A stretch of 16,091 nucleotides of DNA from Clostridia bacterium (GTDB taxonomy: Bacteria; Bacillota; Clostridia; Christensenellales; Aristaeellaceae). Below the pieces are notes generated by a model. It was not told where the DNA came from, searched no databases, and was given only the letters and a program-made list of their open reading frames with translations. Of this stretch, positions 8,828 to 14,835 are shown in pieces. Numbering within the stretch: position 1 is the first letter of the stretch; each line of letters opens with the position of its first letter. Position numbers and translations under genes: made by a program. Location of the stretch: NCBI GenBank assembly GCA_017412445.1, contig JAFPYA010000177.1, positions 1-16,091 of the forward strand. The letters run 5' to 3'.

Positions 8828-8863
8828 TAAATATGGACCTCCCGATTATTTTTAATCACGATG

Positions 8864-8892
8864 TTGACTTTTGCGATATAGTGTATTATAAT
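8864..8892 (+). promoter_or_regulatory. Rightward promoter of the TetR-family regulator
   Basis: TTGACT (8864-8869) and a perfect TATAAT (8887-8892) are separated by exactly 17 nt. Initiation near 8899 would fall in the small palindrome ATCGTTTCGAT (8891-8901). The -10 box overlaps that of the leftward promoter, so polymerase or repressor bound here should affect both directions. CGAT/ATCG elements recur across 8860-8935 and are candidate operator parts. Confidence 0.8.
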
Positions 8893-8913
8893 CGTTTCGA
8901 TGGTTAAAATCAA
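8885..8913 (-). promoter_or_regulatory. Leftward promoter of the MMPL transporter
   Basis: On the minus strand, TTGATT (8908-8913) and a perfect TATAAT (8885-8890) are 17 nt apart. It shares four bases of its -10 box with the rightward promoter. The predicted leader to the MMPL ATG is about 50 nt and contains the GGGAGG ribosome site at 8838-8843. Confidence 0.75.
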
Positions 8914-8946
8914 TACCGATTCTATTAATATCGTTATATTTCATGT

Positions 8947-8967
8947 GCGCGTAAACGACAGACGCGC
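8947..8967. repeat. Inverted repeat in the TetR gene leader (candidate operator)
   Basis: GCGCGT (8947-8952) and ACGCGC (8962-8967) form a perfect inverted repeat with a 9-nt centre, downstream of the rightward promoter and 11 nt before the ribosome-binding site at 8978-8984. Its size and place suit either an operator bound by the TetR protein or a leader hairpin. Nothing in the sequence decides between these. Confidence 0.35.
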
Positions 8968-8991
8968 TTCTTGAGGCAAGGAGGACTGAAT

Positions 8992-9585
8992 ATGCACGAG
9001 GGCACAAAAAGAGAGGACAGGCGCGTTCGCAGAACCAAAAAGCTGCTTACTCAGGCTCTGACCAAGCTGATGCAAGAAAAGAAAATAAAGGAGATAACGG
9101 TGAAGGAGCTTACCGAGCTCGCCGATATGAACCGCGGCACGTTTTATCTGTATTACAAGGATATAAACAACATGGTTCAGCAAATCGAGGATGGCATGTT
9201 TGTGATGCTCGAGCAGCTGCTTGCGCGCCATGAAGGCATGGGGCTCGCCGCAGGAATAACGCCTATACTTCAGGACATTTTCAGGTTTGTATATGAAAAC
9301 AGCGACCTTTGCCGCGCGCTGCTCAGCCCCAACGGCGACATTACCTTTCTCAACCGCATGAACGAGCTTTTGCGCAAAAAATGCCGTACGTACTGGGACA
9401 CAATCAGCGCAGGCAAGGACGAAGCAAAATACGAATACTACTACAGCTTCTGTGTGAGCGGCTGCGCAGGGATCATTCACGCGTGGCTTGCAAACAGCTG
9501 CCGCGAGGCTCCCGAGCAGATGGCAGCTTTGGCCTGCAGCATGCTGAGAATCGACACTATTGGCGAAAATGCATTAAAGGCCTGA
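8992..9585 (+). CDS. TetR/AcrR-family transcriptional regulator (DhaS-like)
   Basis: This 197-residue DNA-binding protein has an N-terminal helix-turn-helix domain at about 12-58 (TKKLLTQALTKLMQEK, then ITVKELTELADMNRGTFYLYY). The GTFYLYY recognition-helix end is typical of TetR proteins. The C-terminal ligand and dimer domain, with YSFCVSGCAGIIHAWL, resembles the TetR_C_8 / DhaS-like group common in Bacillota. The ATG at 8992 was chosen over an upstream TTG (8971) because AAGGAGG lies 7 nt before it and overlaps the longer version. Its divergent arrangement with the MMPL gene and overlapping promoters suggest that it represses the transporter and itself until a ligand binds. The ligand is unknown. 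Confidence 0.9.
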   Translation: MHEGTKREDRRVRRTKKLLTQALTKLMQEKKIKEITVKELTELADMNRGTFYLYYKDINNMVQQIEDGMFVMLEQLLARHEGMGLAAGITPILQDIFRFVYENSDLCRALLSPNGDITFLNRMNELLRKKCRTYWDTISAGKDEAKYEYYYSFCVSGCAGIIHAWLANSCREAPEQMAALACSMLRIDTIGENALKA

Positions 9586-9615
9586 GCATAATTCAACACA
9601 TCACAATCGTGAGGC

Positions 9616-9646
9616 GCCGGGCGGCAATTGCAGCCCGGCATTTTTT
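9616..9646 (+). terminator. Intrinsic terminator after the TetR gene
   Basis: GCCGGGC (9616-9622) pairs perfectly with GCCCGGC (9633-9639) around a 10-nt loop and is followed by A and six T. It sits about 30 nt after the TetR stop. A second, weaker hairpin with a T-run (GCGT/ACGC then TTTTTT, 9649-9668) follows at once and may act as a backup. Confidence 0.9.
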
Positions 9647-9703
9647 ACGCGTGCAAAAACGCTTTTTTATTTCAAAATATGCAAAAAAACATTTCCTCCG
9701 TGC

Positions 9704-9732
9704 TTGCTTAATTTGCTTTGGGATGATATAAT
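9704..9732 (+). promoter_or_regulatory. Promoter of the HAD-PAP2-Wzm-Wzt operon
   Basis: TTGCTT (9704-9709) and a perfect TATAAT (9727-9732) are spaced 17 nt apart. Initiation near 9739 leaves about 20 nt of leader to the TTG start at 9760, which argues against the upstream GTG at 9748 as the true start. No other clear promoter was seen before 14641, so this one probably drives five genes. Confidence 0.75.
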
Positions 9733-9759
9733 TTTGTAAATGCTTGTGTGAGGTGTACC

Positions 9760-10401
9760 TTGAAGGCTGCGCTTTTTGATTTGGACGGAACGCTGTTTGA
9801 CAGTCTCGGCGTGTGGGCGGACATAGACGCCAAGTTCTTTGCTCAAAGGGGGCTTGCGCTCCCCCGCGATTACGCCGCCACCATAAGCGGGCTGAGCTTC
9901 AGGCAGACCGCCGAATACACCAAGGAGCACTTCCCCATCGCAGAAAGCGTCGACGAGATAATCACCATCTGGCACGACATGTGCAAGACCGAATACGTCG
10001 AAAGGGTGCTTTTAAAACCCTTCGCGCGCGAATACCTGTTAAAGCTCAGGCAAAAAGGCATAAAGCTCGCCGTGGTGACCACGCTCACAAGAGAGCTTTA
10101 CGAGCCCTGCCTTAAAAGAAACGGTATATTTGAGCTGTTTGACGTGTTCGCTACGACGGACGAAACCTCCGCCCACAAGCGGACGGGCAAGGTGTACCTT
10201 CTGGCCGCCGAAAGGCTCGGCGTCAATCCCTGCGACTGTGCCGTATTTGAGGATATTTACGAAGGCCTTGAGGGTGCCAAGGCCGCGGGTATGAGCGCGT
10301 GCCTCGTGTACGACAGGCACAATCAAAGCCGCATTGAACGCGCAAAAGAAATCGCGGATCATTATATAAAAAGCTACGAGGGACTCGAGTTATGGATATA
10401 G
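9760..10401 (+). CDS. HAD-superfamily hydrolase (beta-phosphoglucomutase/phosphatase-like)
   Basis: This 213-residue soluble HAD enzyme probably acts on a small phosphorylated metabolite. Motif I is FDLDGTLFDS (6-15) with nucleophile Asp7 and acid/base Asp9. An alpha-helical C1 cap follows (about 18-85). Motif II is AVVTT (104-108), motif III is Lys144 in RTGK, and motif IV is VFEDIYEGL (162-170) with Glu164-Asp165. The layout matches PgmB/GPH-type phosphatases and phosphomutases, but the substrate cannot be assigned. The TTG start at 9760 yields the classic MKAALFDLDG beginning, and GAGGTG lies 4 nt upstream; a GTG at 9748 would add four residues but has no ribosome site. Its last 10 nt overlap the PAP2 gene, indicating an operon. 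A role in sugar-phosphate supply is only inferred. Confidence 0.87.
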   Translation: MKAALFDLDGTLFDSLGVWADIDAKFFAQRGLALPRDYAATISGLSFRQTAEYTKEHFPIAESVDEIITIWHDMCKTEYVERVLLKPFAREYLLKLRQKGIKLAVVTTLTRELYEPCLKRNGIFELFDVFATTDETSAHKRTGKVYLLAAERLGVNPCDCAVFEDIYEGLEGAKAAGMSACLVYDRHNQSRIERAKEIADHYIKSYEGLELWI

Positions 10402-11324
10402 AAGCATTGGTTTGGTTTGGAGAGCACAGAACTGAATTTCTGACAAAATTCATGTCGATAATCACCTACGCCGGCAGTGAAATCGCTGCGATAGGTATCG
10501 CCTGCCTCGTGTACTGGTGCTTCAACCGCAAAACCGGCAACAGAATGCTGCTTACGATGCTGTCGAGTCTTTTAAGCAATCAATTGCTTAAGATTGTCGT
10601 GGTCGCCCGCCGCCCCTGGGTGAGGAGCGCAAGAGTCAAGGCAGATCCGGACGCAATAAAAGAAGCCACTGGCTACTCTTTTCCCAGCGGCCACACCGCT
10701 AACGCCGCAGCGGCCTTCGGAGGCCTGGCGTACGGCGAAAAGGTCAAGCTCGTATTGAAGGTGCTTGCGTGGCTACTCGTGGTGCTGGTTGCGATAAGCC
10801 GCCTGTATCTTGGCGTGCATACGCCTCAGGATGTGCTTATAGGGCTTGCAATGAGCATAGTATTGGTATACGTCATGGGCTGGGTCAGCGACAAGCTGGA
10901 AAAGAACCCCAAGCTGGACGTGACAATATGCGCTATTGCCCTCACTCTGGCGGCTGTTACACTGCTTGTAGCAATATTCAGACATTTTCCCGGCACAGCG
11001 GAAGAAATCAAGACGAACCGCGCCGACGCGTTCAAGCTCGTTGGGGCGGTCATAGGCATGATGCTGGGCTGGCTGCTTGAAAGAAGAACCGTTGGCTTCG
11101 ACAAGCCTAAAAATATAGGCTTTGCCTTCATGCGTCTGCTCGTGGGTCTCGCGCTCGTGCTGGCGCTGCTTAAGGGCACGAAGAGTGCTCTCAACAGTCT
11201 GCTCGGCGATTTTGCCGGCAGCGTGGTGCGCTACTTCCTTACCTGCTTTACGGCCATATACCTTTGGCCTCTTATCTTCAACAAAATTGAAAAGCGCGCT
11301 CTTTCTTCCGGCGTAAAGGCGTAA
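10392..11324 (+). CDS. PAP2-family membrane phosphatase (lipid/undecaprenyl phosphatase-like)
   Basis: This 310-residue integral membrane protein has about eight hydrophobic helices. The phosphatidic acid phosphatase type 2 active site is complete: motif 1 KIVVVARRP (67-75), motif 2 PSGH (98-101) with catalytic His101, and motif 3 SRLYLGVHTPQD (136-147) with nucleophile His143 and Asp147. Family members remove phosphate from lipid phosphates such as undecaprenyl pyrophosphate at the outer face of the membrane. The C-terminal third adds several helices beyond the minimal fold. GAGGG lies 9 nt before the ATG. It overlaps the HAD gene by 10 nt and sits 4 nt before the polysaccharide permease, so recycling of the lipid carrier released by the exporter is an attractive but inferred role. 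Confidence 0.9.
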   Translation: MDIEALVWFGEHRTEFLTKFMSIITYAGSEIAAIGIACLVYWCFNRKTGNRMLLTMLSSLLSNQLLKIVVVARRPWVRSARVKADPDAIKEATGYSFPSGHTANAAAAFGGLAYGEKVKLVLKVLAWLLVVLVAISRLYLGVHTPQDVLIGLAMSIVLVYVMGWVSDKLEKNPKLDVTICAIALTLAAVTLLVAIFRHFPGTAEEIKTNRADAFKLVGAVIGMMLGWLLERRTVGFDKPKNIGFAFMRLLVGLALVLALLKGTKSALNSLLGDFAGSVVRYFLTCFTAIYLWPLIFNKIEKRALSSGVKA

Positions 11325-11328
11325 AACA

Positions 11329-12189
11329 ATGTCTCAGGAAAAATGGTCTGTCGAAATTGAACCCCGCAAAAAGGGTCTGTGTCCCGACTTCAAGGAGCTT
11401 TGGAGGTACAGGGATCTTATATACCTTTTGGCGCGGCGGAGCTTTGTAGCCATGTACAAGCAGACCATTCTGGGACCCGCGTGGGCTATAATCCAGCCGC
11501 TTCTGACCACCGGCATATTCACGCTGGTGTTCGGCATGCTGGTCGGCATACGCACCGAGGGGCCGTCCATGTTTTTGTTCTACATGTGCGGCAGCGTGGC
11601 GTGGAACTTTTTCAGCCGCTGTCTCGAAAAGACTGCGCAGACCTTTGCCGACAACGAAAAACTGTACGGCAAGGTCTATTTTCCGCGTCTGTGCGCGCCA
11701 ATGGCCACGGTATTGGTGACATTTATAAACTTTCTGATACAGTTTGTATTTTTTCTCTGCTTTCTCATCATCGGAAACCTCACAAACCATTATGGCATTA
11801 AGCCCGACTGGGGGCTTGTGGCGCTGACGCCCGTCGTGCTTTTGCAGATGGGTCTTTTGGGCATGGGCGTAGGCGTAGGTCTGAGCGCGCTCACTGTGCG
11901 CTACAAGGATTTGTCGCTGCTCGTGGGCTTTGGTGTGTCACTCTGGATGTACATCTCCCCCGTCGCCTATCCCGCCTCTGTGCTTTCAGACAAGTATCCC
12001 GCGCTCAAAACGCTGTTCATGCTCAACCCAATGACGCCCGTAATTGAGTTTTTCCGCTCGGCGTACCTTGGCACAGGCTCGTTCAGCTTTATATGGTGGG
12101 GCATCAGCTGCGCTGTGACGTGCCTGCTGCTGCTTGCAGGTGTGACCCTTTTCGGCAAGGTTGAAAGAACCTTTGCCGACGTGATATGA
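11329..12189 (+). CDS. wzm: ABC-2 polysaccharide export permease (Wzm/TagG type)
   Basis: This 286-residue membrane subunit belongs to an ABC transporter that moves lipid-linked polysaccharide (O-antigen, capsule or teichoic acid type) across the membrane. The N-terminus has the amphipathic connector ELWRYRDLIYLLARRSFVAM (about 23-42), then LGPAWAIIQPLL, typical of ABC2_membrane permeases, followed by six hydrophobic helices. LNPMTPVIEFFRSAYLG near the C-terminus is another family hallmark. The start follows the PAP2 stop by 4 nt and has only a weak ribosome site, suggesting translational coupling. The partner ATPase gene starts 10 nt after its stop. The symbol is a family-level name; a TagG-like role cannot be excluded. 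Confidence 0.93.
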   Translation: MSQEKWSVEIEPRKKGLCPDFKELWRYRDLIYLLARRSFVAMYKQTILGPAWAIIQPLLTTGIFTLVFGMLVGIRTEGPSMFLFYMCGSVAWNFFSRCLEKTAQTFADNEKLYGKVYFPRLCAPMATVLVTFINFLIQFVFFLCFLIIGNLTNHYGIKPDWGLVALTPVVLLQMGLLGMGVGVGLSALTVRYKDLSLLVGFGVSLWMYISPVAYPASVLSDKYPALKTLFMLNPMTPVIEFFRSAYLGTGSFSFIWWGISCAVTCLLLLAGVTLFGKVERTFADVI

Positions 12190-12199
12190 GGTGCGCCGT

Positions 12200-13483
12200 A
12201 TGAAGAACGTAGTTTTAAGGGCGCAGGGCGTATCAAAGCAGTACATACTCGGCCAGATAGGTGCGGGCACCTTGAGGGACGACCTCGACAGGCTGTTTGA
12301 CCGCGTAAAGCGCAAAAAGGGCAATGCCTTGAATGAGTTAAACGGCAAATCGGGCGATAAATTTTGGGCGCTCAAGGACGTATCGTTTGAAATAAACGAA
12401 GGCAGCGCGGTCGCCCTGATAGGCAGAAACGGCGCAGGCAAGAGCACGCTGCTCAAGATAATCTCACGCATTACCGCGCCTACCGAGGGCAAAATACAGT
12501 ACAAGGGCCGCGTGGCGAGCCTGCTCGAGGTGGGAACGGGCTTTAATCAGCATTTGACCGGCCGCGAAAACATATACTTAAACGGAGCCATTATGGGGCT
12601 CAGCCGCGCCGACATAGACAGTAGGCTCGACGAAATAATAGATTTCTCCGAAGTCGGGCAGTTCATAGATACGCCGGTAAAGCGTTATTCCAGCGGCATG
12701 TACGTAAAGCTAGGCTTTGCCGTGGCCGCTCACCTTGAGCCAGACATACTCATTTGCGACGAAGTGCTGGCCGTTGGCGATACGCGCTTTCAGGAAAAAT
12801 GCATCGACAAAATGAGCAAGCTGAGCGCCGCGCATACTGTGATATACGTAAGCCACAACATGCATACGCTGCGCCAGCTGTGCAATACCGCGCTGTACCT
12901 CGAAAACGGCCGTCTCACGTATGCAGGCGAACTTGAGCATGCGATAGGCCTCTACGCGGGTTCGTCGGCCATGAGCGACACTCACGTGGATTTAAGCGCT
13001 CTGCCTCACATAGGCAACATGGGCAAGCTTGTGTCGCTTGAGGAGCTTGACATAGAGGATACGGCGTCAAACGAATACCCCATGGACGGCGAAATAAAGC
13101 TGTCAATAAAGACCAACGCGCACGAAAGCGCAAAGGGCTTAAGGCTCTTTACTCTCATTTCCCGTCCCGGCAGCGGCTGCGTGGCGACCAGTATGAGCGC
13201 GCCCATATTCGACGCCGAGCGAGGGGATATATCCCAAATCAGGCTCAGCATACCCCTTGGCGGGCTTGCTCCTGGCGAATACGACGCGGAAATATGGCTG
13301 TGCTTCATAGATCCGATAGGCCGCATGGTCTCCTATGACGCGGTGCCGCGCGCGTTCCGCTTCAGCGTGGAGCAAAATCTCGAGCGCACGGACGGCATGC
13401 TCTGGAACGAAAAGCGCCACGGCTTGTTCAGACTGCCTGACGCACAGGGAGAAACCAAGCTCATATCCAAGGCAAACGAATAA
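12200..13483 (+). CDS. wzt: Polysaccharide export ATPase with C-terminal extension (Wzt type)
   Basis: This 427-residue cytosolic ATPase powers the adjacent permease. The nucleotide-binding domain (about 1-255) shows Walker A GRNGAGKS (75-82), the Q-loop region FNQHLTGREN (115-124), signature YSSGM (163-167), Walker B ILICDEVLAVGD (183-194) and the switch His219 in SHN. This signature and VGDxxF context are typical of the Wzt/TagH/KpsT branch. Residues 260-427 form a beta-rich extension like the carbohydrate-binding Wzt C-terminal domain that recognises the finished glycan in some O-antigen exporters; its specificity here is unknown. The ATG at 12200 has GAGGTG 6 nt upstream, so it is preferred over the GTG at 12191, which lies within that site. 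Confidence 0.93.
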   Translation: MKNVVLRAQGVSKQYILGQIGAGTLRDDLDRLFDRVKRKKGNALNELNGKSGDKFWALKDVSFEINEGSAVALIGRNGAGKSTLLKIISRITAPTEGKIQYKGRVASLLEVGTGFNQHLTGRENIYLNGAIMGLSRADIDSRLDEIIDFSEVGQFIDTPVKRYSSGMYVKLGFAVAAHLEPDILICDEVLAVGDTRFQEKCIDKMSKLSAAHTVIYVSHNMHTLRQLCNTALYLENGRLTYAGELEHAIGLYAGSSAMSDTHVDLSALPHIGNMGKLVSLEELDIEDTASNEYPMDGEIKLSIKTNAHESAKGLRLFTLISRPGSGCVATSMSAPIFDAERGDISQIRLSIPLGGLAPGEYDAEIWLCFIDPIGRMVSYDAVPRAFRFSVEQNLERTDGMLWNEKRHGLFRLPDAQGETKLISKANE

Positions 13484-13501
13484 ACACTATGGAGGATGTA
13501 T

Positions 13502-14641
13502 ATGGATATATTTTCCAAACTGGCCTCGATACTCAGCGGCAAGGACAACAACAGCCGCAATAACGCGCCCGCGCCTGCGCCCGAACCGAACCTCCCCTGG
13601 GGCAGAACAATGCCCAAAGAGGAAAACCAATTCAGCTATCCCGGCGCATATTACGAATACTTCGGACGACTGTTCAGGCAGGCCTTCCCCATGTTTGATA
13701 TAAGCGAGAAAGCCGTGCCGAACAAGCGCTACAAGTATCCGCCCGATCCCCGCCGTCCCTTCAGCCTGAGGAGCGTAAACAGACAGCGCTACAATACCGT
13801 GTTCACATTCAGCCGCATGGGCAATATCGCTCTGGTGGTGGAAATCGTACACGAAAAATTCAAGGACGACAGAGTTCGCCGCGGCTACGCCACAATAGGC
13901 GTTCCGTATCTCAGGTTCTATTATGACCACAGGGGCTGGTGGAACACCCGCTCTTACGTAACAGGCCGCGTAAAGGAAGCGTTGACCTCGCGTCCCGAGC
14001 CACGCCCCGCCGAACGCATGGCTCCCCAAGCTGCCGTCAGACCGCAGCCCGTTCCGACTGCGCCCCGCGCGCCTCAGCCCATGACTCCGCGCGCTGCCGC
14101 GACAGCTGCGCCTCAGCCCGTGAGCCCGCGCGTAACTCCGACAGTTGCGCCGCAGCCCGTGACTCCCCGTGTAACCCCTCCCACTGCGCCCCGGCCTGTC
14201 GGCCGCTTTGCGTCCGGGCGCGAGCTGTCCTGGGGCCCGGATATGCCGTTTGAAGAAAATCAGTACAGCTACAACGGGAAGTATTACGAGTATTTCAGGC
14301 ACGTATTCCGCGAGGAATTCGGCATGTACGATATTCAGGAGCAAGGCCGGTTCAATAACTGCTTCAGAGGCATGGCTCCCCGACCCGTGGGCAGGTTTGC
14401 GCCTCCGACCCCGGTTCGTCAGGGCGAGCAAATTGCGACCGTCTATACCTTCAATCGCGGGCCGCGCACTGTGCTGATAGTCGAAGTGCTTTCCGAAAAG
14501 AGCCAAACCAACCGACTTAGGGACGAGTGTAAGCGCCGCAATGTGCCCTATCTGCGCTTTTATCACAACCACAAAAACTGGTGGAACACCCGTTCCTACG
14601 TTGTGGATCGCGTAAAGCAGGCTTTGGGGCTCAGCCGATAA
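13502..14641 (+). CDS. Unrecognised protein with a tandem WWNTRSY-motif domain and Pro-rich linker
   Basis: I do not recognise this 379-residue protein. It contains two homologous domains, A (about 31-161) and B (241-375). Each opens with L.WG..MP.EENQ.SY..YYEYF, has a variable middle, a strand pair ending ALVVEIVHEK or VLIVEVLSEK, and then VPYLRFY followed by WWNTRSYV..RVK.AL. A Pro/Ala/Arg-rich linker (162-240) with imperfect 12-13-residue repeats joins them. The VVE(I/V) strand, a basic helix and the PYLRFY strand recall the core order of Vsr/DUF559/DUF2726-type PD-(D/E)xK folds, but the usual upstream catalytic Asp and ExK pattern are not evident, so this is only a fold guess. There is no signal peptide or membrane helix. 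GGAGG lies 6 nt before the ATG; an upstream ATG at 13496 touches that site. It is last in the exporter operon, 18 nt after Wzt. Confidence 0.8.
   Translation: MDIFSKLASILSGKDNNSRNNAPAPAPEPNLPWGRTMPKEENQFSYPGAYYEYFGRLFRQAFPMFDISEKAVPNKRYKYPPDPRRPFSLRSVNRQRYNTVFTFSRMGNIALVVEIVHEKFKDDRVRRGYATIGVPYLRFYYDHRGWWNTRSYVTGRVKEALTSRPEPRPAERMAPQAAVRPQPVPTAPRAPQPMTPRAAATAAPQPVSPRVTPTVAPQPVTPRVTPPTAPRPVGRFASGRELSWGPDMPFEENQYSYNGKYYEYFRHVFREEFGMYDIQEQGRFNNCFRGMAPRPVGRFAPPTPVRQGEQIATVYTFNRGPRTVLIVEVLSEKSQTNRLRDECKRRNVPYLRFYHNHKNWWNTRSYVVDRVKQALGLSR
14042..14200 (+). repeat. Coding Pro-rich repeats in the interdomain linker
   Basis: These bases encode residues 181-233 of the tandem-domain protein. Imperfect units such as TAAPQPVSPRV, TVAPQPVTPRV and PTAPRPV recur with a period of about 36-39 bases. 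Such a region is likely flexible or extended and may vary in copy number between strains through replication slippage. Confidence 0.75.
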
Positions 14642-14647
14642 ACACAT

Positions 14648-14672
14648 AAAAACCGGGATTTTTCCCGTTTTT
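14648..14672 (+). terminator. Intrinsic terminator of the exporter operon
   Basis: CGGGA (14654-14658) pairs with TCCCG (14663-14667) over a TTTT loop, flanked by an A-run on the left and five T on the right. It lies 13 nt after the tandem-domain gene stop. It ends exactly where the structured RNA element begins, so expression of the reverse transcriptase needs either read-through or an unrecognised promoter. Confidence 0.75.
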
Positions 14673-14808
14673 ACAGAAAGAGAACGCATTGCGCCTGTGG
14701 CGGATCAGGCGCGCGCCCTTCAGCGGCTTCGCAGGCAGCCGGCGCGCGTACGGTTCGGTAAAACCAGGCAATTTGCCTGGATTTAACTTCTTCTCTTTCT
14801 GTTTTTTT
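14673..14808 (+). ncRNA. Structured RNA element upstream of the reverse transcriptase
   Basis: The left arm ACAGAAAGAGAA (14673-14684) pairs perfectly with TTCTCTTTCTGT (14791-14802), closing a 130-nt unit that ends in a run of seven T (14802-14808). Inside are H1, GCGCCTG/CAGGCGC (14691-14697 with 14706-14712, 8-nt loop); H2, GCGCC/GGCGC (14713-14717 with 14741-14745), extendable to 7 bp by borrowing two bases from H1; and H3, CCAGGCA/TGCCTGG (14764-14770 with 14774-14780), extended past an A-A mismatch by TAAA/TTTA. Four nested perfect stems in so short an intergenic stretch are unlikely by chance. The enclosing stem and the place just 5' of a reverse transcriptase resemble retron and DRT template RNAs, but it could also be an attenuator or leader. 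No promoter was identified. Confidence 0.65.
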
Positions 14809-14835
14809 ATTTGTATCATGGAGGACAGCGGAAAC

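Noticed and set aside
8941..9480. Minus-strand open frame of 179 codons over the TetR gene
   Set aside because: It overlaps the well-supported TetR coding region and lacks a start context or recognisable domain.
9748..9759. GTG start for the HAD gene
   Set aside because: It has no Shine-Dalgarno and would leave a leader of only about 9 nt. The TTG at 9760 gives the standard HAD N-terminus with GAGGTG just upstream.
13487..14689. Long open frame of 400 codons on the minus strand
   Set aside because: It lies wholly antisense to the tandem-domain gene. Its Gly/Arg/His-rich repeats mirror the Pro-rich linker, and it has no ribosome site; it is a by-product of GC-rich codon positions.
14689..14835. 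N-terminal extension of the reverse transcriptase from a TTG at 14689
   Set aside because: It would translate through the hairpins of the RNA element, has no ribosome-binding site, and the added residues do not resemble RT N-termini. ATG 14836 with GGAGG is preferred.
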